Under the pieces are notes generated by a model. That model did not search any database, was not told the origin of the DNA, and worked only from the letters and a program-made list of their open reading frames with translations. Position numbers and translations under genes: made by a program. From contig CP054185.1 in the NCBI GenBank assembly GCA_015180985.1, positions 2,975,225-3,039,224 of the forward strand: DNA of 64,000 bases. Direction: 5' to 3'. This document shows positions 26,290 to 35,104 of this stretch, in pieces (the stretch's first letter is position 1; every line of letters begins with the position of its first letter). Source of the stretch: Flammeovirgaceae bacterium. GTDB taxonomy: Bacteria; Bacteroidota; Bacteroidia; Cytophagales; Cyclobacteriaceae.

Positions 26290-26426
26290 GGCGGCAACAC
26301 CAGGTTTATGCCAGCTGCGGGTGACAGGTGGAATTGTAGTTTGGTTTCACTAACTTCGTTTCGCACACCCGGGACAAATACGGCTTCGAAAACCGCAGCC
26401 GTCATAAACCCAAAACGTTACCAGCC
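26290..26426 (+). repeat. attC-like site C5/C6
   Basis: GGCGGCAAC ends C5 (start GTTGCCGCC). GGTTTATG and GCTGCGG pair with CCGCAGC and CATAAACC. Core AAACGTT; GTTACCAGCC starts C6. Nearly the same palindrome recurs at C22/C23. Confidence 0.9.
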
Positions 26427-26467
26427 ATTATAAAAGACGACACAGCTAAAAACGAAAAACAGAAAAT

Positions 26468-28279
26468 ATGAATTATACAGACAGGATATTTCCGACAAAC
26501 AAAGGACTAACAACTTACCTTGACGAGTTGATAGCCAAGAATTATCAAATCCCGACATTTCAGCGTGACGTAGTTTGGGAACAAGAAAACGTAAAAAAAC
26601 TTTGGGACAGTATTTACAAGTTTTATCCTTTGGGTAGTATCCTGATTTGGAAAACAGATTTAAAACTTCAAAACCATAGACAAATAGGTGGACACCAAAT
26701 AACGGACACAAATTTCAGTCGGACTGAATATCAATACATACTTGACGGACAGCAAAGAACGACTTCGCTTCTTACTTCTTTATATGGTGGCAGCATTGAA
26801 GGACGACCAGGATTTAATCCATTGCTTTATGTTGACTTAACTGTTCCCATTGACAGCGATACAGATGATGAAAGCTACCGTAACCGCTTTTTGTTCTGGA
26901 CAGAAATTGACGACCGCAACGGAGAAATTAGACCAAACATTGGCAAAAAGAAAAGATTTGACGAAGGTTTGATTGTGAAATTGATTGACATTAAAAACAA
27001 CTTCACAACTGTTCAAACAAGCGTATTTAACAGCGATACAGTTAACAAAGATTTTAACCACCCAATTTTAGCAGAACTTTCAAAAATTAAGGGCGTTCTT
27101 GACAACTATCGAATTTCATTTATTGAAGTTAAAGGCATTCAAGTTTCAGAAGTTTGCCAAATATTTGAAAGAATAAATCAAGCAGGCAAACCACTTAACA
27201 TTTTTGATATAGTAGTTGCAAAAACATTCAAACCTGCAACACAACAGACAGCGACCACGCCAGCCGACAATGGATTTTACCTTCGTGACTTGATTGATAA
27301 TTTTAGAAGTCACAACAACAGCGAGTTTTTAAAAATCAGCGACCTTGATTATCTGCAAATATTAGCAGTCATTATCAATCACAATGTTCCAAATAGCGGA
27401 GTGAGAAATATCACAGACCGTTACCTAAACGAAATTAAAACTGAACATATTTTGGCGGTTTGGGAAGAAACAAAAAAGGCAATGCTTAAAACATTCGACT
27501 TTTTTGAAAATCACTTACACATAAAAACTCCTTACCTAATTCCCTTCCGCTATTTTTATTTCACGATTACCGCATACTTCTATAAAAACAGTTCGCCTGA
27601 CTATGGCTTACTCAAAAAGTATTTCTGGTTTAACAGCTTTCACAATGATGACTTGTTAAGCAACACAACTCAATTAGGTCAACACATTGAGTTCTTGAAT
27701 AAAGGAAAAGCTAACGAGCCAGTTGTGTTTGACAGGTTCTTAATTGATAAGCAAAAACTCCGCACCGCAACTTACAGCTCAAAAGGGCGAATGAGTAGAG
27801 CAGTTTTGGCTTTATATTCAAGTGCTCAACCAAAAGATTGGGAACATTGCGACAGAGAAGTATTAGTTCAAAACTTCTTCTTCTCGACAGACAAACCAAA
27901 CTTGCACCACATTTTTCCGACCAATTCAGAGTATGTGCTGAATAATCAGCATAAAAACAAAATTACAAGCGACAGTTTGATGAACATTGCTTATCTAACT
28001 CAGATAACAAACCTTGACATTACAAACAGAAATCCGCTTGAGTATATGAAGGACTATGACAAACCGGAATTTGAAGCAATAATGCCTTCACACTTACTTT
28101 CAAGCGACATTTTAGATTGGGCAAGAAATGGAACATTACCCGACAATGCAATTGACCAGTTTATAGAAAGTAGAGTAAACAACATTTTAACTGACTTAAA
28201 AACAAAATTAAGCGGACTGACATTTGACGAAATGGACACAATGGAAATTAAAGAAGCTGTGACGACAGAACAAGAATAA
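26468..28279 (+). CDS. Cassette C6: GmrSD-like DUF262/DUF1524 restriction protein
   Basis: A 603-aa protein. The N-terminal DUF262 (ParB-like NTP-dependent nuclease) shows YQIPTFQRDVVWEQENVKKL, YPLGSILIWKT and ILDGQQRTTSLLTSL; the middle is helical. The C-terminal DUF1524 carries an HNH-type motif (PNLHHIFPTNSEY, later SLMNIAYLTQITN). GmrS/GmrD-type enzymes are type IV restriction systems that attack DNA with modified (for example glucosylated hydroxymethyl) cytosine. Target here unknown. It is a one-gene 2.0-kb cassette. Confidence 0.88.
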   Translation: MNYTDRIFPTNKGLTTYLDELIAKNYQIPTFQRDVVWEQENVKKLWDSIYKFYPLGSILIWKTDLKLQNHRQIGGHQITDTNFSRTEYQYILDGQQRTTSLLTSLYGGSIEGRPGFNPLLYVDLTVPIDSDTDDESYRNRFLFWTEIDDRNGEIRPNIGKKKRFDEGLIVKLIDIKNNFTTVQTSVFNSDTVNKDFNHPILAELSKIKGVLDNYRISFIEVKGIQVSEVCQIFERINQAGKPLNIFDIVVAKTFKPATQQTATTPADNGFYLRDLIDNFRSHNNSEFLKISDLDYLQILAVIINHNVPNSGVRNITDRYLNEIKTEHILAVWEETKKAMLKTFDFFENHLHIKTPYLIPFRYFYFTITAYFYKNSSPDYGLLKKYFWFNSFHNDDLLSNTTQLGQHIEFLNKGKANEPVVFDRFLIDKQKLRTATYSSKGRMSRAVLALYSSAQPKDWEHCDREVLVQNFFFSTDKPNLHHIFPTNSEYVLNNQHKNKITSDSLMNIAYLTQITNLDITNRNPLEYMKDYDKPEFEAIMPSHLLSSDILDWARNGTLPDNAIDQFIESRVNNILTDLKTKLSGLTFDEMDTMEIKEAVTTEQE

Positions 28280-28280
28280 C

Positions 28281-28417
28281 GGCTGGTAACAGCAGTTTGG
28301 CGTAATGGCGGGTGACGTGCTACTATGACAATTTAGTGCTAACCCAAAGTGCAGTTCTTCAATTGAACATTTGTGCTAAAAATCCGCCACTACGCCAAGC
28401 TGCCAAACGTTGCCGGC
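28281..28417 (+). repeat. attC-like site C6/C7
   Basis: GGCTGGTAAC ends C6, exactly complementary to its start GTTACCAGCC. TTTGGCGTAATGGCGG pairs with CCGCCACTACGCCAAG. Core AAACGTT; GTTGCCGGC starts C7. Confidence 0.92.
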
Positions 28418-28433
28418 AAGCCATTAAAGTGAC

Positions 28434-28835
28434 ATGAGAATCATAAACTACTTGTTGATTTTACAACTTTGTACAATCTTCTCTTGTACTACTGAGACTG
28501 ACTACAGATTTCAGATAAAAAATACGACAAGGTTTAACCTAGATAAAATTCAACTAAATGGACGGGAAGGAATTATTGTCAACGTTGGACCTTATGGAAT
28601 CAGTGACACTTTTGTAATCGCTAGACAAAATAGTCTTGCAAACATTTTTAGTGAACCTCAAATGGTAATCACCGTATTGGAATTCTCAGATTCAGTTTCA
28701 AAGTACGACAACCATATAGGTGAAGTAATCAGTATTAGTAAACTCAAACCAGATGAAGTAAACATCTTGACATTTAGACTAGACAAAAGGACGACATATA
28801 TAACCAAAAAATTTACTATTCACACAACAGACTGA
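28434..28835 (+). CDS. Cassette C7: small lipoprotein of unknown function
   Basis: A 133-aa protein with signal MRIINYLLILQLCTIFSCTT (lipobox IFSC). The remaining ~115 residues look beta-rich (YRFQIKNTTRFNLDKIQLNG), reminiscent of a small Ig/FN-like strand order, but no family is recognised. ATG lies 20 bp after the cassette start. Confidence 0.65.
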   Translation: MRIINYLLILQLCTIFSCTTETDYRFQIKNTTRFNLDKIQLNGREGIIVNVGPYGISDTFVIARQNSLANIFSEPQMVITVLEFSDSVSKYDNHIGEVISISKLKPDEVNILTFRLDKRTTYITKKFTIHTTD

Positions 28836-28869
28836 CAAACATAAGCATGACGGACAGACAAAATGGCCA

Positions 28870-29003
28870 GCCGGCAACACCGGGTTTGTTTAATGGCGGG
28901 CGACACAGTCGCCCGTAGTGTCAGCAAGTTTATTTATATTCGTGTAGGCGGACAAATCCTCCGGATTTATCCGCCACTAAACAAACCCAAAACGTTGTGT
29001 GCC
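28870..29003 (+). repeat. attC-like site C7/C8
   Basis: GCCGGCAAC ends C7 (start GTTGCCGGC). GGGTTTGTTTAATGGCGG pairs with CCGCCACTAAACAAACCC; the inner part has GGCGGACAAATCC and GGATTTATCCGCC as a second stem. Core AAACGTT; GTTGTGTGCC starts C8. Confidence 0.9.
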
Positions 29004-29019
29004 ATTGGCTTTTGGACAG

Positions 29020-29682
29020 ATGAGATACCTAACAACAATATTGATTTTGACATTTCTCGCCTCGTGTAACCGCGGACAAGATTTGCAAGAAGAGAAGTTT
29101 AAGACAGCCGTTGCCAATCTTCGACAAGTCGGACTCTTTGAGAACTTCAAAGACTTGGACGATGAACAATTGACGACATTACTAATTGAGAAAGCCCAAC
29201 AGAAGTACAAGGTTGACGGTTATGATGAGTTCAATGAAATATTTGATCCAAAGTATAACGCGGACTTCTTTGATCTTCACGTAGCAGAGTTGGACGAGAC
29301 AAGAGTGTGGTGGGGAGATTTGGAGGCTGACGTTCTAAACGGAAATAATGTTTACGCAATGACAGTTGAAAAATTTGGAAAGCTATCAGGTGGTTATTTA
29401 AATACAGACAGGATTAAAGAGGAATGGACATCTGACGAAGGACCTGTTAAGGTTTCGTTCTGGGACAGTGATACATTACGAGTCTTCAACTTAAAATTTC
29501 ATGACGACTGGTACGACACCGACTTCTTCAAATACTTAGAATCATCAATGAAGAACAATGGTTCGCCTTATCAACTTTATATGCACCACCAGACAGGACA
29601 AGACGTTTTTGTAATTCGACTGACGGAGGACGAAAAAGATAAGGTTGAAAAGAAGATGAACTGGAAATTAGTGAAGTTCTAA
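29020..29682 (+). CDS. Cassette C8: lipoprotein of unknown function
   Basis: A 220-aa protein. ATG 29020 is chosen because it gives a clean lipoprotein signal (MRYLTTILILTFLASCNRG, lipobox LASC); the in-frame ATG at 28999 lies inside the recombination box. The mature part is acidic, with Trp/Tyr-rich blocks (ETRVWWGDLEADVL, KFHDDWYDTDFFKYLE), and no family is recognised. Plus-strand GACA is strikingly frequent in this gene, with no TGTC. Confidence 0.65.
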   Translation: MRYLTTILILTFLASCNRGQDLQEEKFKTAVANLRQVGLFENFKDLDDEQLTTLLIEKAQQKYKVDGYDEFNEIFDPKYNADFFDLHVAELDETRVWWGDLEADVLNGNNVYAMTVEKFGKLSGGYLNTDRIKEEWTSDEGPVKVSFWDSDTLRVFNLKFHDDWYDTDFFKYLESSMKNNGSPYQLYMHHQTGQDVFVIRLTEDEKDKVEKKMNWKLVKF

Positions 29683-29689
29683 AGCCAAC

Positions 29690-29865
29690 GGCACACAACA
29701 AAATGCATAATCAATGGCGGGGTTCGGTATAAATTTGTAGTTTTAGTTTTCAAACAACGTTCGGTGTCGTGGGACAAGTCGCGGCAGGTCGGTCTTAGCA
29801 TTCCGCTTCGCTACATTGCTAAGCCCTCCTAAACCCGCCACTGCTTATGCACTCACGTTGGCGCC
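29690..29865 (+). repeat. attC-like site C8/C9 (long class)
   Basis: GGCACACAAC ends C8 (start GTTGTGTGCC); with flanking bases the match covers 18 of 19. TGCATAATCAATGGCGGG pairs with CCCGCCACTGCTTATGCA, and CTTAGCA pairs with TGCTAAG around CTTCG. GTTGGCGCC starts C9. Confidence 0.9.
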
Positions 29866-29886
29866 AATACGCGGGACAAGAAATCA

Positions 29887-30444
29887 ATGAGGACGTTATT
29901 AGTAAGTTGGGTTTTTAGTTTGGTCGCGGTGACAGTGAGTGGACAACTTAAGTCTACGAAGTACGGACTCGACATGATGCTAGGCGATGCTTCGAAAGAG
30001 CAGCTGATAAGTGACATTAGGTTTGAAGACGGGACTGACGACACCGTTGGCGTAGTACGTTTTGACCACGTGGGACCGAACCTTTACCCACTCTTAGTTT
30101 CTTCCAAATTACCGGTACCGACAGACTCATTGGGGCTATTGTCTTTCAAGCTCCATCCTGACACACTACGAAAGCTTCTTTGGACGATTGACAACGTTAA
30201 TCCCAAACTAAAAACAAGAAACATGGACGGCATCTTAGTTCGTGTGACTTACAGAATCCAAGGACGACTGGAGCAATACTATGTGACGAACCAAAAGATC
30301 ACGACCGGCTTTTTTATGATCATTGAGAAGCGATTGATTTCTAACAATGACAAAGACGCCTTAGACAAATTTTATCATTTTGTTTCACGGACCGGACTTT
30401 TGACATCAGACTACGGAAAGAGAAAATGGAAATACATGAACTAA
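29887..30444 (+). CDS. Cassette C9: exported protein of unknown function
   Basis: A 185-aa protein with a signal peptide (MRTLLVSWVFSLVAVTVSGQ). The mature domain is mixed alpha/beta (FKLHPDTLRKLLWTIDNVNP, VRVTYRIQGRLEQYYVTNQK, KDALDKFYHFVSRTG); no family recognised. The cassette carries only this gene. Confidence 0.65.
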   Translation: MRTLLVSWVFSLVAVTVSGQLKSTKYGLDMMLGDASKEQLISDIRFEDGTDDTVGVVRFDHVGPNLYPLLVSSKLPVPTDSLGLLSFKLHPDTLRKLLWTIDNVNPKLKTRNMDGILVRVTYRIQGRLEQYYVTNQKITTGFFMIIEKRLISNNDKDALDKFYHFVSRTGLLTSDYGKRKWKYMN

Positions 30445-30451
30445 GCGTACT

Positions 30452-30625
30452 GGCGCCAACAATATGTATGTGACCATTGCCGGGTTTAGGTTCAAACAAA
30501 TAGCTATCTTCGCAAGCACGTTCTGTCACGGTGGACAATGTCGGAGCAGGTCGCCAAAATCATTCCCTACGGTCATTCATTTTGGCTCCTAGTCCGGCAA
30601 CGGCACATACACAGACGTTGTGCGC
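30452..30625 (+). repeat. attC-like site C9/C10 (long class)
   Basis: GGCGCCAAC ends C9 (start GTTGGCGCC). TGTATGTGACCATTGCCGG pairs with CCGGCAACGGCACATACA; GCCAAAAT pairs with ATTTTGGC around CATTCCCTACGGTC. Core AGACGTT; GTTGTGCGC starts C10. Confidence 0.88.
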
Positions 30626-30649
30626 AAGCTGGCTGGACAAAATATTCGT

Positions 30650-31186
30650 ATGAAATCGAAATTTATATTGACGTTTCTTCTTCTAGTACAATGCGGACAA
30701 ATTTACGCATGTAAATGCGGTGGTACTGGGACAATAAGGGAATCCTTGAATTCCGCTGACGGTGTGATATTTGGTAAAGTTGTAAAAAAAGAATTGGTCT
30801 CTTTTGCAGAAACACTAAAAGCCGATAAAGCAAATTCTATCCGAGATAACATTAAAAATGAAAAACGACAGGCTCAATCATTTGATTACAAACAGATTAT
30901 TAAGGTTGACATTCAAGTGATAGAATTTTTCAAGGGTCAAATAACAAGTGACACTGTGACAATTTTCACGAGTGAGGGAGGGGCTTCCTGTGGTTTTGAC
31001 TTTGAATTAAACAAAGAGTACATAGTATACGGTACTATAAAAGGTCACACTTATTCCTTTTTCCTCAATGAATCAGAAAAGCTTGATAATATCGAAAAAG
31101 AAAACTGCTACTGGACAAATAGGTGTACCCGGACAAAAGAATTCAGCAAAACCGAAATAGACGGACTAAAAGAATTAAAAAAATGA
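30650..31186 (+). CDS. Cassette C10: exported TIMP/netrin-like (NTR) domain protein
   Basis: A 178-aa protein from ATG 30650: signal peptide (MKSKFILTFLLLVQCGQIYA) directly followed by CKCGGTGTIRESLNSADGVI. An N-terminal CxC right after cleavage, then a strand V-FGKV, IQVIEFFKG, a GGASCGF Cys and a C-terminal Cys pair (ENCYWTNRC) resemble the NTR fold of tissue inhibitors of metalloproteases. Bacterial members are of unknown role; protease inhibition is only a guess. The in-frame ATG at 30620 lies within the recombination box and is rejected. Confidence 0.7.
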   Translation: MKSKFILTFLLLVQCGQIYACKCGGTGTIRESLNSADGVIFGKVVKKELVSFAETLKADKANSIRDNIKNEKRQAQSFDYKQIIKVDIQVIEFFKGQITSDTVTIFTSEGGASCGFDFELNKEYIVYGTIKGHTYSFFLNESEKLDNIEKENCYWTNRCTRTKEFSKTEIDGLKELKK

Positions 31187-31202
31187 GATGGTTAGCCAGC
31201 CA

Positions 31203-31377
31203 GCGCACAACACCAGGTTTGGTCAATGGCGGGGTGACGAGTATGTAAAAAGTTTTATCTTCGCTACAACGTTTGCCCACTGCGGACAGTGACGACCTTG
31301 TCGGCCTTAGCATTCCGCGATGCTCCATTGCTAAGGCCTCCTAAGCCCGCCACTGCCCAAACCCAAACGTTGGTAGC
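31203..31377 (+). repeat. attC-like site C10/C11 (long class)
   Basis: GCGCACAAC ends C10 (start GTTGTGCGC). GGTTTGGTCAATGGCGGG pairs with CCCGCCACTGCCCAAACC; GGCCTTAGCA pairs with TGCTAAGGCC. GTTGGTAGC starts C11. Confidence 0.9.
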
Positions 31378-31737
31378 AATAGGGCCCGGACAAATTTGTG
31401 TTTCAAAAAAACGGACGACAATTTTTAAACAAAGTTTTCTCACGTGGACAAGTGAACGGCTTCGCAGACAACTTGGTCTTGGAAAATTAATACGTGGGAC
31501 AGACTAAAAATTAATGCAGCCGACCCTTCGCATTTTTGAGAAGATTGTGCTTCGACTTGCCCCCCGCATTTGGCACATGCCATAGCTGCACAAACCCACC
31601 GCGACTCCAAAGCTATGGCAAGAGCCAAACCAGTCCGCGTGACCCAGATATTTAATTAAAGTGAACCCAAACTTAACCCGCCAGAACCACCAGAAAAGTC
31701 GATTATTTTATTAAATTTGGCCAAATCCTTTGAACAG
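31378..31737 (+). other. C11 leader: conserved non-coding segment with hairpin
   Basis: Homologous to the C3, C4 and C17 leaders, ending in the hairpin at 31569-31629 (TTTGGC/GCCATAGC with GCTATGGC/GCCAAA). After the hairpin 108 bp of unshared sequence precede the methylase ATG. No gene seen. Confidence 0.75.
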
Positions 31738-32715
31738 ATGGAAAAAATTAGATTCATAGACTTGTTTTGTGGAATTGGCGGATTTAGAGTTGCAATGGAT
31801 GAAGCATGCCGTGAGAATGATTTGATACCTGAGTGTGTTTTTTCGTCTGACATTGACACATATTGCCAAGACAGTTATGAGGCAAATTTCGGCCATCGTC
31901 CATCTGGCGACATAACTAAAGTTGACGAAAAAGATATACCAGACCACGATATTTTATTTGCAGGTTTCCCATGCCAACCTTTCAGCATAATAGGTCAAAT
32001 GCAAGGATTCAATGATATCAGAGGAACACTTTTTTTTGATATTGTTAGAATTATAAAGCACAAAAAACCGAAAGCCTTTGTTCTTGAAAATGTAAAACAA
32101 CTCGTTGGTCACGATGGAGGTAAAACTTTGAAGACCATTATAAATACTCTTCAAAAAAAATTAGGCTATCATGTTCAATATGCAGTCCTAAATGCGCTCG
32201 ACTATGGCCTTCCGCAAAAAAGAGAAAGGGTTATAATTGTAGGGCACCGAGACCCGATTCTTTTTAGCTACCCATCACCAATAAGACCTTTCAAACCTCT
32301 GTCTCAAATTTTAGAAAGAAAGGTTGATAAAAAACACTATGCTTCGGACTACATTGTTGAAAAGCGGAAGCAAAAGCATAAGTCAGCTTATAAACTTTCG
32401 ATATGGCATGAGAATAAAGCAGGCAACATTTGTTCTTATCCATACTCATGTGCTTTGCGAGCCGGAGCATCTTACAATTATTTACTTGTAAACGGTGAAA
32501 GACGGCTAACACCAAGGGAAATGTTTAGACTACAAGGTTTTCCCGATACATACAAAATTGTAGTTAATGATGGTCAAGCAAGAAAACAAGCTGGTAATGC
32601 AGTTCCAGTCAATCTAGTGAAAGCAGTAATCTTAAAGCTATTACCATATGTTGCAACCTCACTTGATATGACATCTGTTTTAAGAGAATACGAAGTAAGT
32701 TATAATAAAGGTTAA
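31738..32715 (+). CDS. Cassette C11: DNA (cytosine-5) methyltransferase
   Basis: A 325-aa m5C methylase: motif I FIDLFCGIGGFRVAMDEA, motif IV AGFPCQPFSIIGQ, motif VI LENVKQL, motif VIII QKRERVIIVG, a compact target domain, then LTPREMFRLQGFPD and motif X GQARKQAGNAVPVNL. ATG 31738 gives the standard start; the in-frame TTG at 31717 would add seven residues. It overlaps the next gene by one base. It differs clearly from the C3 methylase, so the two cassettes carry distinct systems. Confidence 0.94.
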   Translation: MEKIRFIDLFCGIGGFRVAMDEACRENDLIPECVFSSDIDTYCQDSYEANFGHRPSGDITKVDEKDIPDHDILFAGFPCQPFSIIGQMQGFNDIRGTLFFDIVRIIKHKKPKAFVLENVKQLVGHDGGKTLKTIINTLQKKLGYHVQYAVLNALDYGLPQKRERVIIVGHRDPILFSYPSPIRPFKPLSQILERKVDKKHYASDYIVEKRKQKHKSAYKLSIWHENKAGNICSYPYSCALRAGASYNYLLVNGERRLTPREMFRLQGFPDTYKIVVNDGQARKQAGNAVPVNLVKAVILKLLPYVATSLDMTSVLREYEVSYNKG

Positions 32716-33503
32716 TGGATAAAAACTCACCCAAACTAAGGACTGTTAATAAATCTGTTCCTCCCTTTCTTCTAAACGATTTTCCAAAAGATTTTCCTTA
32801 CAAAGTAGGTGAACAGCTTATCTATATTTTAGCAACAAGAGGAGCAACAGATATTGAAGGCAAAGAATGGGAACAAATATTTGCAAATTCAATTGGAGCA
32901 AAATGGAAACCCTCTGTTGTTGGGCTAGATGACATTGCGTTAGGTAATACAGCTTGGGGAGCAAAATCAGTAAAATTCAAAAAGCCATCTAAGAGGAAAT
33001 CCATCCGATTAATTAGTGGAAGAAACGACTTAATAAATTCTTACGACTATAATGTTCAACCGGGGAAACTTCCAAATGAGCATGGTGAATTAGTTCTGAA
33101 TATTTATAATGAAAGGGTCTCAAAAATGAGAGAAACCTATAAACATTTGAGAACTGTTGTCTTGATACGCTCCGAAGACCTAATTGAAAATGTAATTTTT
33201 GAAATTGACACAATTAGATACGACCCGGAGCTATATTACTGGGAGTGGAAAGGTAAAAACCTGTACGGGTTTAATAAAAAAACCAAAGACCAAAAATTTA
33301 CGTGGCAATCAGGAGGACAGCAATTCACTATTTTTGAGGACGTGCCAGAAGACAGTTTAATCATTAGAGTAAAGAGACCGACCTTAATACCTAAAGACTT
33401 TATTCTTTCAAAAATTGGGTTTGATAGTTCTTGGATTAATGTAATAAAATATACTTCTCCAAGTCCGAAAAAGGAATCAGCCAAAGGTAAGAAGTCATCT
33501 TAA
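32715..33503 (+). CDS. Cassette C11: predicted type II restriction endonuclease
   Basis: A 262-aa protein of no family I recognise. Placement directly between an m5C methylase and a Vsr nuclease argues for the cognate endonuclease. A possible PD-(D/E)XK core is SVVGLDDIALGNTAWGAKSV followed by Lys (Asp, then a K-containing strand, residues about 70-95). The C-terminal part has strands and a basic tail (PSPKKESAKGKKSS). The catalytic assignment is tentative. Confidence 0.6.
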   Translation: MDKNSPKLRTVNKSVPPFLLNDFPKDFPYKVGEQLIYILATRGATDIEGKEWEQIFANSIGAKWKPSVVGLDDIALGNTAWGAKSVKFKKPSKRKSIRLISGRNDLINSYDYNVQPGKLPNEHGELVLNIYNERVSKMRETYKHLRTVVLIRSEDLIENVIFEIDTIRYDPELYYWEWKGKNLYGFNKKTKDQKFTWQSGGQQFTIFEDVPEDSLIIRVKRPTLIPKDFILSKIGFDSSWINVIKYTSPSPKKESAKGKKSS

Positions 33504-33521
33504 TACTTAATCATCTTAATT

Positions 33522-33923
33522 GTGGACACGTTCTCAAAAGAAGAACGAACTAAAATAATGCGACAAGTAAAAAGCAGTCGCAATAAGTCAACGGAACTCG
33601 CGCTAATACATTTTTTCAAACAAAATAAAATTATTGGCTGGAGAAGAAATTACAAACTTTTAGGAAAACCTGATTTTACATTCCCAACAAAACACATCAC
33701 AGTATTTGTTGACGGCTGTTTTTGGCATGGCCACAACTGCAGAAACACAAAGCCAAGCAATGACAAGGAATACTGGGATAAAAAAATTAAAAGGAATAAA
33801 GAGCGAGACAAAGATGTAAGTAAGGCTTTGACGACTAAAGGTTGGAAAGTCTATCGCATTTGGGAATGTGAGCTAAGAAAATCAAAAAAGTTGAGAAACC
33901 TGAGTTTACATTTGCAGAGATAG
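33522..33923 (+). CDS. vsr: Cassette C11: very short patch repair endonuclease
   Basis: A 133-aa Vsr nuclease, GTG start at 33522. Family hallmarks: TIMRQVKSSRNKSTELAL at the N-terminus, WRRNYKLLGKPDFTFP with the catalytic Asp, VFVDGCFWHGHNC with the metal/His residues, and a C-terminal KGWKVYRIWECEL. Vsr nicks 5' of T:G mismatches arising when 5-methylcytosine deaminates, so its place after an m5C methylase makes functional sense. It is complete at normal length. Confidence 0.95.
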   Translation: MDTFSKEERTKIMRQVKSSRNKSTELALIHFFKQNKIIGWRRNYKLLGKPDFTFPTKHITVFVDGCFWHGHNCRNTKPSNDKEYWDKKIKRNKERDKDVSKALTTKGWKVYRIWECELRKSKKLRNLSLHLQR

Positions 33924-33934
33924 GTCAAAGAAAT

Positions 33935-34125
33935 CGCACACACATTGCCTGGCCGCACTTACAGCCCACATCCAAAGCCAGTCAATAAGTGTGCTCAGTA
34001 CAGCGTAAACGGAGAATGACGTCAATGAAAAATGCCCCACCGCACGACTAAATGATAAAGTGACGTGTAACATTAGCGGGGACGAAAGACAAGGCTACGA
34101 ATGAAGTTCGTAGAAGGGCCCTACA
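33935..34125 (+). other. C11 tail: conserved non-coding segment with hairpin
   Basis: Starts CGCACACACATTGCC; hairpin 33939-33993 (CACAC/ATTG/CTGGC with GCCAG/CAAT/GTGTG). Ends AGAAGGGCCCTACA before the attC box. Homologous to the C3, C4 and C17 tails. Confidence 0.75.
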
Positions 34126-34299
34126 GCTACCAACAAAATGTTTATGCAATGCGGGGGTTTAGTGTAGGTATTAAAAGTAATTTCTTAATTTAGATCGGTG
34201 TCGGGGGACAGAGACGTGCAGGTCGGGCAAAACATTTCGCTGCGCTACATTTTTTTGCCCTCCTATTCCCCGCACTGCATAAACACAAACGTTAGTGGC
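34126..34299 (+). repeat. attC-like site C11/C12 (long class)
   Basis: GCTACCAAC ends C11 (start GTTGGTAGC). TTTATGCAATGCGGGG pairs with CCCCGCACTGCATAAAC, nearly the same as at C2/C3. Core AAACGTT; GTTAGTGGC starts C12. Confidence 0.9.
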
Positions 34300-34548
34300 A
34301 ACCGTGCGACCGACAGTTCAACAGTTAACGAGAGTAACAATTAGACACTGAATGACTGTCCCTTTTGCGTTCTTTATATGTTGACTTTGACTTAGGTTGT
34401 AAGAGTTGTGCTTTTAACCTCAGTTCGGTTTCGGGGGACAGTAATTCATTGTCTTACGGACTTGGTTGACGGCAGGACAATCAATCACACGACAGCAACT
34501 AACGTTCGTAAAATCGTGTTTACATTTACAACAAACTAACAAAAAAAT
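34300..34548. other. C12 non-coding leader
   Basis: 249 bp between the cassette start and the VOC gene. I see no ORF, no strong hairpin and no T-run. It may contain a promoter for the gene, but no consensus is clear. Confidence 0.4.
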
Positions 34549-34908
34549 ATGCTGACAGAAATAAATCCAAAATTACCAATGCGTGACAAAGCCGTAACGA
34601 AAGACTATTACATAAATAGTTTAGGTTTTCAACTTTGGGGCGACAATGACTTTGATGGTTATTTAATGGTTCACAAAGACAACATTCAAATTCACTTTTT
34701 TGAGTTTAAAGACCTTAACCCAACAGAAAACTACGGACAGGTTTATATTAGAACAAACGACATTGATAAACTTTACCAAACAATTTTGGACAACAAAGTT
34801 TTAATTCACCCAAATGGACATTTAGAAACAAAACCTTGGAGACAAAGAGAGTTTTCATTGCTTGACCCGGACAACAACCTACTAACTTTTGGACAGAGCA
34901 TAAAATGA
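34549..34908 (+). CDS. Cassette C12: VOC-family (bleomycin-resistance-like) protein
   Basis: A 119-aa protein of the glyoxalase/bleomycin resistance superfamily: KLPMRDKAVTKDYYINSLGF at the N-terminus, LMVHKDNIQIHFFEF, YIRTNDIDKLYQTI and the C-terminal PWRQREFSLLDPDNNLLTFG block typical of Ble-type drug-sequestering dimers. This is classical integron-type cargo; resistance itself is not proven. Normal length, no signal peptide. Confidence 0.88.
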   Translation: MLTEINPKLPMRDKAVTKDYYINSLGFQLWGDNDFDGYLMVHKDNIQIHFFEFKDLNPTENYGQVYIRTNDIDKLYQTILDNKVLIHPNGHLETKPWRQREFSLLDPDNNLLTFGQSIK

Positions 34909-34943
34909 GAAACAAAAATTTGCATAAAGCGACAAGAACGGCA

Positions 34944-35081
34944 GCCACTAACATCGGTTTTGCGTCAGGCGGGGTGACGTGCTTCTATTGACAATTTTGT
35001 GTATAATTGAAGTGCGGTTCTTCGTATCGAGTGTAGTGCTAAAAAGCCCGCCCGAACGCAAAGCCGAAAAACGTTAGGCAA
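34944..35081 (+). repeat. attC-like site C12/C13
   Basis: GCCACTAAC ends C12 (start GTTAGTGGC). CGGTTTTGCGTCAGGCGGG pairs with CCCGCCCGAACGCAAAGCCG. Core AAACGTT; GTTAGGCAA starts C13. Confidence 0.9.
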
Positions 35082-35104
35082 CATTGTAAAAAGACAGGAC
35101 AAAA

